35,305 nucleotides of DNA. Origin: Hyphomicrobiales bacterium. Its GTDB lineage: Bacteria > Pseudomonadota > Alphaproteobacteria > Rhizobiales > RI-29. The first letter of the stretch is position 1, and the number at the start of each line of letters is the position of its first letter. Location: the NCBI GenBank assembly GCA_016125495.1, contig WGLQ01000010.1, positions 1 to 35,305 on the forward strand, in the 5' to 3' direction. A program made the position numbers and the translations under genes. A model generated the notes under the pieces. It saw only the letters and a list, made by a program, of their open reading frames with translations. It was not told where the DNA came from and did no database searches. Shown here one piece after another: positions 28,034-35,305 of this stretch.

Positions 28034-29698
28034 TCAATCCAGACGCTCGCGAAAGCGGTTGGTGATCGGGTAGCGGCGCTCACGCCCGAAGTTGCGGCGG
28101 GAAATCTTGACGCCGGGAGCCGCCTGCCGGCGCTTGTATTCGGCGAGATCGAGGAGGCGGGCGACCTTGGCGACGACCTCGGGTGCATGCCCCCGGGCGA
28201 CGACGTCGGCGAGCGATAATTCCTCCTCAACCAGCGCCCGCAGGATGTCGTCGAGCTGCTCGTAGGGCGGCAGGCTGTCCTCGTCCTTCTGGTTCTCACG
28301 CAGTTCCGCCGTCGGCGGCCGCGTGATGATCCGCTCCGGGATGACCTCGCCCGCCGGCCCCCGCCCTCCCCTCGGCACCATGCGGTTGCGCAGGCGCGCG
28401 AGGCGAAAAACCTCCGTCTTGTAGAGGTCCTTGATCGGGTTGAATCCCCCGTTCATGTCGCCATAGAGGGTGGCATAGCCGACCGCCACCTCGGACTTGT
28501 TGCCCGTCGTCACCAGCATCGAGCCGAGCTTGTTGGAGACCGCCATGAGCAGCGTGCCACGCACGCGCGATTGCAGGTTCTCCTCCGTCACGTCCGGCGC
28601 GCGGCCGGCAAAGAGCGGGGCGAGCGTGGCGCCGAATGCCTCGACCGGGCCGGCGATCGGCAGGGCGTCGTAGCGGACCCCGAGCGCCTCGGCGCAGGCG
28701 GCGGCATCCTCGATGCTCTCGCGCGCGGTGTAGCGATAGGGCAGCATCAGGCAGTGCACGCGGTCCGGTCCGAGCGCATCGACCGCGATCGCCGCCGTCA
28801 GCGCGCTGTCGATGCCGCCGGAAAGCCCGAGGACGACGCCCGGAAAGCCGTTCTTGGCGACATAATCGGCAAGCCCGAGGACGCAGGCGCGATAAACCTC
28901 CTCATCCTCCTCGCCGGCCAGCGCCCGCCCCCCGGTCGCCGCCCGCCACCCTCCCGCCTCGCGCTTCATGCGCACGATCTCGATCGCGCTCTCGAAGGTC
29001 GGCATCTGGACGGCGAGCGAGCAGTCCGCATTGAGCACGAAGGAGGCGCCGTCGAAGACCAATTCGTCCTGGCCACCGACCTGGTTCAGATAGAGGAGCG
29101 GAAGGCCACATTCGGTGACGCGAGCGACGGCGACGTTCGTGCGTTCGTCGCTCTTGCCCCGGTCGTAGGGCGAGCCGTTGGGCACGATCAGAAACTCGCT
29201 GCCGGTCTCTTCCAGGCATTCGACGACGTCGCTGCTCCAGATGTCCTCGCAGATCGGCACGCCGATCCGCACGCCACGAAAGCTGATCGGCCCCGGCATC
29301 GGGCCGGGCGTGAATATGCGCTTTTCATCGAAGACGCCGTAATTCGGCAGGTCGACCTTGTGCCGGACACCGACGAGGGCGCCGCCGTCGATCAGCGCGG
29401 CGGAGTTGTAGACGTCGCCGCCCTCACGCCAGATCGTGCCGATCAGCACGCCGGGGCCGCCATCGCCGGTCTCGGCGGTGAGCGCTTCGATCGCGGCCCG
29501 GGCGGCCGCCGAGAAGGCCGGGCGTAGGGCGAGATCCTCGGGCGGATAGCCAGTGAGGAAGAGCTCGGGGAGGACGAGGAGATCGGCGCCGCCAGCTGCG
29601 GCCTGCGCCCGAGCGCGGCGGGCGAGGGCGAGGTTGCCATCGATGTCGCCCAGCGTCGGATCGAGCTGGGCCAGCGCAATCGAAAGGGTGTCGGTCAT
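28034..29698 (-). CDS. nadE: Glutamine-dependent NAD+ synthetase
   Basis: A 554-residue two-domain enzyme making NAD+ from deamido-NAD+, ATP and glutamine. The N-terminal nitrilase-type glutaminase has its Glu-Lys-Cys triad at E45 (LPELFLTGYPPED), K114 (HKVDLPNYGVFDE) and C150 (VPICEDIW). The C-terminal synthetase has the ATP pyrophosphatase P-loop LSGGIDSA (292-299), then LMLPYRYTARES, TTGNKSEVAVGYATLYGDMNG and NPIKDLYKTEVFRLAR. The C-terminus GRERRYPITNRFRERL is typical. Complete. The amidase-like gene ends 30 bp upstream on the same strand, so they may be co-transcribed. Confidence 0.96.
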   Translation of the reverse strand: MTDTLSIALAQLDPTLGDIDGNLALARRARAQAAAGGADLLVLPELFLTGYPPEDLALRPAFSAAARAAIEALTAETGDGGPGVLIGTIWREGGDVYNSAALIDGGALVGVRHKVDLPNYGVFDEKRIFTPGPMPGPISFRGVRIGVPICEDIWSSDVVECLEETGSEFLIVPNGSPYDRGKSDERTNVAVARVTECGLPLLYLNQVGGQDELVFDGASFVLNADCSLAVQMPTFESAIEIVRMKREAGGWRAATGGRALAGEEDEEVYRACVLGLADYVAKNGFPGVVLGLSGGIDSALTAAIAVDALGPDRVHCLMLPYRYTARESIEDAAACAEALGVRYDALPIAGPVEAFGATLAPLFAGRAPDVTEENLQSRVRGTLLMAVSNKLGSMLVTTGNKSEVAVGYATLYGDMNGGFNPIKDLYKTEVFRLARLRNRMVPRGGRGPAGEVIPERIITRPPTAELRENQKDEDSLPPYEQLDDILRALVEEELSLADVVARGHAPEVVAKVARLLDLAEYKRRQAAPGVKISRRNFGRERRYPITNRFRERLD

Positions 29699-29728
29699 GG
29701 CGGCACGCTAAGCACGACGAGGGCGAAA

Positions 29729-30910
29729 TCACAACCGTCCGCGCGGGGTCGCTCCACCTTGCGGCGGGCGGTCGGTGCCGGCCAAGGAGCGGGTGCCCCG
29801 GCGCTCCTCCCGGGTGCGCGAGACCGCCGCTTCCGGCAGCTCGGGCCGGGCGCCGCGCGCGCCGCGAGGTGACGCGGCCGGGGGCCGACCCCCGCTTCGT
29901 GCGGGCGGCCGAGCATCGCCGGCGGGGCCGGCCGCCTGCGCGCTCGCGGTGCGGCGCGGACCGCGCACGCGCGTGCCGCCGTTCGGCGACCAGCGCAGGA
30001 GTTCGTAGGTTTCCTCATAGGACCGCACGCGATGCGCCCAGCCATCTACGATGACGTAGCGCCATTCGAGCTGGAGGGTACGGGCGAGGTCGACGGGTTT
30101 GATCGCGTTGAGTTCTTCGGACCAGCCCTCCATGAACTGGTCGATGATATCGAGCACCTCGCGGCGATCGAAGGCGGACCAGTCCTGCGGCAGGATGGTC
30201 GCCATTTCACGGTCGAACACGACCTCACGGACCGCGGACGGCGGCAGGACGCCGCGCCGCACCAGGTCGACGACGGCATCGAGGAAGCCGAGTTGGACGA
30301 GCCCCGAGCAGATGTAGGCATTCGGCGCCTTGTAGCCCCGCCGCCGCCGGCTCTCAAGGGCGGCCTTGCGCCCACGAATGCCGCTCGCGACGGTGAACGA
30401 GGCACGGTCGAGCAGGCTGCGCAGGATCGAGAACACCGTGCGGTAGCTGTAATCGGCCTTGATCGAGTTGAGCAGCCGGCCGCGAACGCGCTTTTGCACC
30501 TCGTCGTTGAACCAGGCCTCGGGGCGCTGGCCGGACGCGACATGGTGGATGCGGGGAATGGAGCGAAACCGCTTGATGGCGACGACGGAGGCGCGGTCGT
30601 TGAGGTATTCGGCGAGGTTGGTGAGATCGACGCCCTTCGTCCCGGCCTCGATGATGAAGGTGCCGTCGAACTCGGCTTCACGGTGAGGGACCAGAAAGAC
30701 GAGGCCGGCGTGCGAGAACTGGCTCTTCGTCAACCGACGGATGGCCCACGAAAAGAGGCTGCCGTGGCGGCGCGAGAGCAAAACGTCGGCACGCTCGAGA
30801 TGATGGCCGGCCAGGAAATCGGCGACCGGCATCGGCCAATCCGGGGCCTCGCCCGCCGCCTCGGTTCTCGAATAGCGCTCCGGCGTCAGCCGCTTTTCGC
30901 CCACACGCAT
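29729..30910 (-). CDS. Permuted papain-like amidase (YiiX/orthopoxvirus G6 type)
   Basis: A 393-residue protein with a circularly permuted NlpC/P60-like core. It opens ADVLLSRRHGSLFSWAIRRLTKSQFSHAGLVF, with the catalytic histidine H67 first, then E89 (FIIEAGTKGV) and the nucleophile C201 in YICSGLVQLGF. This His-before-Cys order is the mark of the permuted group, whose members act on cell-wall peptides or lipids. There is no signal peptide, suggesting a cytoplasmic or lipid-side role. From about residue 310 the chain is a low-complexity Arg/Pro/Gly/Ala tail. It lies 30 bp before nadE. Confidence 0.75.
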   Translation of the reverse strand: MRVGEKRLTPERYSRTEAAGEAPDWPMPVADFLAGHHLERADVLLSRRHGSLFSWAIRRLTKSQFSHAGLVFLVPHREAEFDGTFIIEAGTKGVDLTNLAEYLNDRASVVAIKRFRSIPRIHHVASGQRPEAWFNDEVQKRVRGRLLNSIKADYSYRTVFSILRSLLDRASFTVASGIRGRKAALESRRRRGYKAPNAYICSGLVQLGFLDAVVDLVRRGVLPPSAVREVVFDREMATILPQDWSAFDRREVLDIIDQFMEGWSEELNAIKPVDLARTLQLEWRYVIVDGWAHRVRSYEETYELLRWSPNGGTRVRGPRRTASAQAAGPAGDARPPARSGGRPPAASPRGARGARPELPEAAVSRTREERRGTRSLAGTDRPPQGGATPRGRL

Positions 30911-31020
30911 CGCTCGCGCCCTTCGATCACCCGCCCGGCATGGAAAACAGTATCCTAACCGTTGGCCGATTTGTGGGCATTAAGCGCGTCCGTCCGCCGC
31001 CAGGGGTCCGGGGTCCGCCG

Positions 31021-31049
31021 GCCGGCCACGTTCATCGGACGTGGCCGGC
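31021..31049 (-). terminator. Hairpin after the DAHP synthase gene
   Basis: GCCGGCCACGT (31021-31031) is the exact reverse complement of ACGTGGCCGGC (31039-31049), with a 7-base loop, 12 bp past the stop of the DAHP synthase gene on the minus strand. No T-tract follows. It probably separates that gene from the amidase-nadE pair. Confidence 0.55.
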
Positions 31050-31061
31050 GAGCCTCCTCGT

Positions 31062-32459
31062 TCAGGCGGCGCCGCTGGCCGCCACGGCCAACTCGTCGTC
31101 GCGCTCCTTCTGCAGGCGTTCGGCGATGAGGAAGGCGAGTTCGAGGGCCTGATCGGCGTTGAGGCGGGGATCGCAATGCGTGTGATAGCGGTCCGAGAGA
31201 TCGGCCTCGAGCACCGGCGAGGCGCCGCCCGTGCATTCCGTGACGTCCTTGCCCGTCATCTCGACATGCACGCCACCCGGATGCGTTCCCTCGGCGCGGT
31301 GCACGTCGAAGAACTGCTGCACCTCGCGCAGGATGCGATCGAAGGGCCGGGTCTTGTAGCCGGTGTTCGAGGAAAGCGTGTTGCCGTGCATCGGGTCGCA
31401 CGACCAGACCACCGTGCGCCCAGCGCGTTCCACCGCCCGGATGAGCCCCGGCAGGTGCTGCTCGACCTTGTCCGCGCCGAAGCGGCAGATGAGCGTCAGG
31501 CGGCCGGGCTCGTCGTCCGGGTTGAGGATGTCGATCAGCTTCAGGAGACCGTCCGGCTCGAGGCTCGGCCCGCACTTGAGCCCGATCGGGTTGCGGATGC
31601 CGCGGAAATACTCGACGTGGGCGTGATCGGGCTGGCGGGTGCGGTCGCCGATCCAGACGAGGTGGCCCGAAGTCGCGTACCATTCGCCGGTGGTCGAATC
31701 GACGCGGGTCATCGCCTGCTCGTAGCCGAGCAGCAGCGCCTCGTGCGACGTATAGAGGTTGGTCGAGCGCAATTCCGGCGTGCGCTCGGCGGTGATGCCG
31801 CAAGCCCGCATGAAGCGCAGCGCATCGGAGATGCGGTCGGCGAGTTGCTGATAGCGCTCACCCGCCGGGCTGCCCTTGAGGAAGCCGAGGTTCCACTGGT
31901 GCACGCGTTCGAGATCGGCAAAGCCGCCGGTCGCGAAGGCCCGCAGCAGGTTGAGCGTCGCGGCCGACTGGCGGTAGGCCTTGAGCTGGCGCGTCGGATC
32001 GGGCAGCCGCGATGCCGCATCGAAGGCCGGACCGTTGATGATGTCGCCGCGATAGCTCGGCAGCTCGATGCCGTCCTTCTTCTCGTTGGGCGAGGAGCGC
32101 GGCTTGGCGAACTGGCCGGCGATGCGCCCGACCTTGACCACGGGCGAGCCGCCCGCATAGGTCAGCACGACCGCCATCTGGAGGAAGACGCGGAAGAAAT
32201 CGCGGATGTTGTCGGCGCCGTGCTCGGCGAAGCTCTCGGCGCAGTCGCCACCCTGGAGGAGGAAGGCGCGGCCGGCGGCGACGTCCGCGAGCTGGCGCTT
32301 GAGGGCGCGGGCCTCACCTGCAAAAACGAGCGGCGGAAAGGTCGCGAGCGTTGCCTCGACGTCGGCGAGCGCGGCGGCGTCCGGATAGTCCGGCACCTGC
32401 ACGATCGGCTTTTTCCGCCAGCTCTCGGGCGACCAATCCTTGACCTTGCCTTTGGCCAT
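31062..32459 (-). CDS. aroG: Class II 3-deoxy-7-phosphoheptulonate (DAHP) synthase
   Basis: A 465-residue type II DAHP synthase, first step of the shikimate pathway (phosphoenolpyruvate plus erythrose 4-phosphate). Signatures from N to [25 protein letters not shown] with the metal cysteine, [78 protein letters not shown] with the metal histidine, [17 protein letters not shown] and [18 protein letters not shown]. Complete and of normal length. The ATG at 32459 follows AAGGA. The symbol for this class varies between genomes. It is divergent from the ATP-grasp-like gene (193-bp gap). Confidence 0.96.
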   Translation of the reverse strand: MAKGKVKDWSPESWRKKPIVQVPDYPDAAALADVEATLATFPPLVFAGEARALKRQLADVAAGRAFLLQGGDCAESFAEHGADNIRDFFRVFLQMAVVLTYAGGSPVVKVGRIAGQFAKPRSSPNEKKDGIELPSYRGDIINGPAFDAASRLPDPTRQLKAYRQSAATLNLLRAFATGGFADLERVHQWNLGFLKGSPAGERYQQLADRISDALRFMRACGITAERTPELRSTNLYTSHEALLLGYEQAMTRVDSTTGEWYATSGHLVWIGDRTRQPDHAHVEYFRGIRNPIGLKCGPSLEPDGLLKLIDILNPDDEPGRLTLICRFGADKVEQHLPGLIRAVERAGRTVVWSCDPMHGNTLSSNTGYKTRPFDRILREVQQFFDVHRAEGTHPGGVHVEMTGKDVTECTGGASPVLEADLSDRYHTHCDPRLNADQALELAFLIAERLQKERDDELAVAASGAA

Positions 32460-32652
32460 GTCGTGTCCTTCCGTACATCCGGGCCGTGCCGCATCGCAGG
32501 CACCGGGTTCTCCACAGGCATTCCTGGTGCGGGCTTATAGGGCAATCGCGCCGCGATGGCCAGAAAAGGCGCGCGGGTCGCGATGCCCGCGAGGGGGCCT
32601 GCATCGGGTGGGCGGACTTGCCGGGCGGAGCCGGCCGGTCCATCCTCCTGGC

Positions 32653-33612
32653 ATGCCGATATGCGAGGCCGATCCCTGGCGTCTGCAATACTTCGCGGGC
32701 ATCGCGTGCCCCGACGACGTCCTCATCCCGACCGAGGACGCCGACGCCTGGCGCTGGAATCCGGCCCACCGCTGGGTCTACGACAAGTTGCGCGTCGCCG
32801 AGAGCCAGGGGTTCGTCTGCGGCCCGCACGGGCTCGAGCCGCCGGCCTATCCGGTGTTCTCCAAGCCGATCGTCAATTTGCGCGGCATGAGCGTCGGCTC
32901 GCGCGTCCTGCGCAGCGCGCGCGAGTACCGTGCCCGCCAGCGGCCGGGGCATTTCTGGATGCCGCTGCTCGAGGGTGAGCACGTCTCCAGCGACGTGGTG
33001 ATCGAGGCGGGCCGGCCCCGCTGGTGGCGCCATGCGGTCGGCTTGCCGCTGGCGGGCGGGCGCTTCGACTACTGGACGGTGCATGGGCAGGCCCGGCCCG
33101 GGCTCGAGGATTATTGCTCCCGATGGCTCGCCGCGCACCTCGGCGACTATACGGGGATGGTCAATCTCGAGACGATCGGCGGGCGGATCATCGAAGTACA
33201 CCTGCGCTTTGCCGACCAATGGCCGGACCTTTATGGCGGGCGGGGCTGGGTCGAGGCCTTGATCGGCCTCTATGCCAGCGGCCGGTGGTGCCTCGAAGAG
33301 GGCGAGCGGCGGGACGGCTACAGTCTCGCCCTCTTCGGCGAGCACGGGCGGCGCTACCGGCATCCGCCGCAGGCCTTGACGAATTCGATCCTCGAAGCGC
33401 CCGGCATTTCGAGCGTGCAGATCACCTTTCACGAGGAGCAGCCCGCGCGCTGGCACGCGATGCCTTCGGGAGGCTTTCGCCTCGCCATCGTCAACTGCTG
33501 GGACCTGGCGGCCGGGCAACTCGCGCGGGCGCGCCTTGCCGCGCACTTCGACGCGGCCGCGAGCGTAGCTGCTCCACGACGCGGCCGGCGGGCGGCGAGC
33601 CATCAGGAGTGA
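32653..33612 (+). CDS. Unrecognised protein with ATP-grasp-like motifs
   Basis: A 319-residue protein. Several stretches read like an ATP-grasp ligase: a possible nucleotide lysine in YPVFSKPIVNLRGMSVGSRV; PGHFWMPLLEGEHVSSDVV like the hinge/GEE-type segment; and DYTGMVNLETIGGRIIEVHL, ending in a Glu-Asn/His-Arg metal-site pattern. The N-terminus (MPICEADPWRLQYFAGIACP) and C-terminus are unlike any family I know. Substrate and reaction are unknown. The ATG at 32653 is the best choice by content but has a weak ribosome site; the frame is open further upstream into the divergent promoter of the DAHP synthase. It ends just before an 11-G tract that marks a change in composition. Confidence 0.6.
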   Translation: MPICEADPWRLQYFAGIACPDDVLIPTEDADAWRWNPAHRWVYDKLRVAESQGFVCGPHGLEPPAYPVFSKPIVNLRGMSVGSRVLRSAREYRARQRPGHFWMPLLEGEHVSSDVVIEAGRPRWWRHAVGLPLAGGRFDYWTVHGQARPGLEDYCSRWLAAHLGDYTGMVNLETIGGRIIEVHLRFADQWPDLYGGRGWVEALIGLYASGRWCLEEGERRDGYSLALFGEHGRRYRHPPQALTNSILEAPGISSVQITFHEEQPARWHAMPSGGFRLAIVNCWDLAAGQLARARLAAHFDAAASVAAPRRGRRAASHQE

Positions 33613-33613
33613 T

Positions 33614-33624
33614 GGGGGGGGGGG
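33614..33624. repeat. Run of 11 G
   Basis: Eleven consecutive G directly after the stop codon of the preceding gene, followed by TGGTGGG. It lies at the border between GC-rich chromosome and the AT-richer KAP region. Such runs are prone to slippage and to sequencing error. Confidence 0.9.
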
Positions 33625-33742
33625 TGGTGGGCTTGGAAAACCTGTGGTCATGCCTCCGGCACCATTGACCCGCAAATTAATCTGCTGCAACCTCATTCGA
33701 ATCTCTGAAAATAACTACGTATGATTGGAACCCAACAACCAC

Positions 33743-35125
33743 ATGCGCATTTTCGTTCCCGAACCAGAAATAGGCGAACTCGACGGGTTCAACCCAGAAC
33801 TTGACATTTTCAATCGAGTCGAACTCGGGCGCAACCTCACCAGACTTATTTCATCCGTCCGTGATTCCATGGTAGTTGCAATAGATTCCGAATGGGGGGA
33901 GCGGAAAAACGGTATTTCTAAAAATGTGGGCCGGCGAACTCCGCAAGAGGGGCTTGCCAGTAATATATTTTGATGCGTTTGCAAACGACTTTCAAGCCGA
34001 TGCGTTTGTCGCGCTCGCAAGCGAAGTTGTTTCCCTAGCCAAGGAACACAAAATTCAAAACACACCTGCATACAAGAAATACTACAAACACGCAGTTGAT
34101 ACAGGTAAAGTGTTGCTGCGCTCCAGCGCCAAAGTCGGCGTCAGGCTAGCCACATTGGGAGCGGTCGATGTGGTTGACGCAGGAGAGCTTGCAAAAAAAA
34201 ATGTCCTCTGCAATTGCAGATGAGGCCACAACCTTGACCGAAAAATATATTGAGACCTTATTGGTGGAGGCGGAGCAACAAAAGATTACCCTTCAATCCT
34301 TTCGGGAAGCGTTGTCATCCTTGGCGCCAGCACTCTCGAATGAAACCGAGCATGATCCCGCCGACCTCAAACCTTTAGTTTTCATCATCGATGAACTGGA
34401 TCGATGCACCCCTCCCTTCGCGCTTGCATTGCTCGAGAGAATAAAGCATGTGCTTTCGGTCCCCAACGTGCAATTCGTCTTGGGCGCGCACCTGGCGCAG
34501 CTACGGACCAGCGTGCGCGCGACCTATGGAGGGGACATCGATGCCACAACTTATCTGCAGAAGTTCATTCACGTGACAGTTCCGCTATTCGATGCGAGCG
34601 AGCACAAGAGAAACTCCGCGATCAGGAAGTATGCCAGATATCTGGCTTGCAACCTTGAATTTCCCGGTCATCATCGGGACAATTCGGAGCATATTCTTGA
34701 TCTCCTGGATCTGTACGCCCAACACTCCACCTTGACGTTGCGGGACCTGGACAGATTATACACAATAATTGCACTTTCGTTTTCGATCGCCGACAATAGC
34801 ACTATGTTCTGCCCACCGCTCGTTGCCGGACTCACCATTCTTAAGCTGAAACATCCAGAGCTCTACAAAAAAGGCAAAGACGGGCACGCTAGAGTACAGC
34901 GAAGTTGCCCCCATCCTTCACCTCGACCACGCGCCACGAAGTGACGAAACAAAGCACACATTGGATTGGAGCAAGAAATACTGGCGCTACGCAACCGACG
35001 CGAACGCACCAAGCGATTTGATTTCGGAAATGTCAAGGTTTTTTTATCGATTTTCACACCCCGACAGATTCAGTCTTGTGCGTTATCATGCAAATCACCT
35101 GATCGATTGTTTCCAGTCACAGTGA
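33743..35125 (+). pseudogene. KAP-family P-loop NTPase, broken by three +1 frameshifts
   Basis: Four pieces in frames shifted by +1 each time make up one KAP NTPase of about 459 residues. Piece 1 (33743-33893) ends VAIDSEWG; piece 2 resumes SGKTVFLKMWAGELRKRGLP, so Walker A (EWGSGKT) is split by an extra G in the 6-G run at 33894-33899. Piece 2 gives YFDAFANDFQADAFVALASE to DAGELAKK, then the 9-A run at 34193-34201 shifts into MSSAIADEATTLTEKYIETL. Piece 3 holds Walker B LVFIIDELDRCTP and VQFVLGAHLAQLRTSVRATYG, typical KAP features. A third shift between 34867 and 34884 (6-A run or GGG) leads into TLEYSEVAPILHLDHAPRSD and a natural stop at 35123. KAP proteins include the F-plasmid phage-exclusion protein PifA. 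The longest uninterrupted piece is 34168-34944. Base and codon use are unlike the neighbours, suggesting transfer. Confidence 0.85.
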
Positions 35126-35305
35126 CAATAAGCAGCCGCTTCAGCCAAAATGAGTTGGCAGCGCACTGAACGACCGGGCACATCCCTGACAATTTGGACC
35201 GACAGCATCCCTGACACTGCTAGGCGTCTTCCTTAGCCGGTTCCGGCGCCGAGCGCAGCCGCGCACGCGGCGGAGCGAAGCGGTGGAACCGGCCAACGCG
35301 ATCGA
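35126..35305. other. Possible edge of an insertion element
   Basis: No gene can be assigned up to the window end. CATCCCTGACA occurs twice (35181-35191 and 35206-35216), 25 bp apart. Beyond it GCCGGTTCC (35236-35244) pairs with GGAACCGGC (35285-35293) over an inner GC-rich palindrome (CCGCG/CGCGG). Multiple short terminal repeats are seen at ends of some insertion sequences such as the IS21 family. A minus-strand frame ending EPAKEDA with its stop near 35219 could be the tail of a transposition gene lying to the right, but the window is too short to decide. Confidence 0.3.
35181..35216. repeat. Direct repeat CATCCCTGACA
   Basis: Two exact copies of an 11-base word with starts 25 bp apart, seen directly in the sequence. 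On the minus strand the word reads TGTCAGGGATG, starting with the TG common at transposon termini. Confidence 0.7.

Noticed and set aside
31041-32540. 499-residue plus-strand frame opposite the DAHP synthase
   Set aside because: Shadow; the minus strand encodes the complete class II enzyme.

Overview
The window is about 35 kb of GC-rich DNA. Its gene set points to an alphaproteobacterium, most likely of the Hyphomicrobiales (Rhizobiales): a DUF2865 protein, a class II DAHP synthase, a citramalate synthase, a TRIC-family channel, a PadR-controlled RND pump and RTX proteins. The assignment rests on gene content and composition read by eye, without a database search. Most of the window is ordinary chromosome; the last ~1.7 kb differs in composition and looks acquired.

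Layout. 1-1604 (minus): the N-terminal part of a secreted protein built from DUF2541-like units, two of them a near-identical 357-bp tandem duplication; it runs off the left edge. 1821-3230 (plus): an FAD-linked D-lactate/glycolate-type dehydrogenase. 3521-6448 (plus): two paralogous RTX calcium-binding proteins separated by a strong hairpin. 6477-12632 (minus): padR, membrane-fusion protein, RND transporter and, after a short gap, a phytanoyl-CoA-dioxygenase-like gene. A perfect 14-bp-arm palindrome in front of padR is the likely operator. 12837-17496: rfbC and rfbD (dTDP-rhamnose synthesis), both plus, with a minus-strand pair between them: a soluble histidine kinase overlapping a HerA/FtsK-like ATPase by 4 bp. 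17566-19464: a small doubtful ORF, a RarD/EamA transporter and a glycine-rich membrane protein.

19539-24849 (minus) is a tightly packed run: FAH-family enzyme, cysS, GFA-family protein, VOC protein, cimA and a small exported protein, several joined by 4-bp overlaps. 25107-27961 (plus): DUF2865 protein, GNAT acetyltransferase, TRIC channel. 28034-32459 (minus): glutamine-dependent NAD synthetase, permuted papain-like amidase, class II DAHP synthase. 32653-33612 (plus): an unrecognised protein with ATP-grasp-like motifs.

33613-35305 is AT-richer. It starts with an 11-G tract and holds a KAP-family P-loop NTPase gene (the family of the phage-exclusion protein PifA). Three single-base +1 shifts, all at or beside homopolymer runs, break it, one of them inside the Walker A loop; correcting all three gives one continuous protein of about 459 residues. 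The window ends in short direct repeats and a large hairpin that may be the edge of an insertion element. The strongest leads for something new are the broken KAP gene, the kinase-HerA pair, the PadR palindrome, the 357-bp repeat protein and the ATP-grasp-like orphan.
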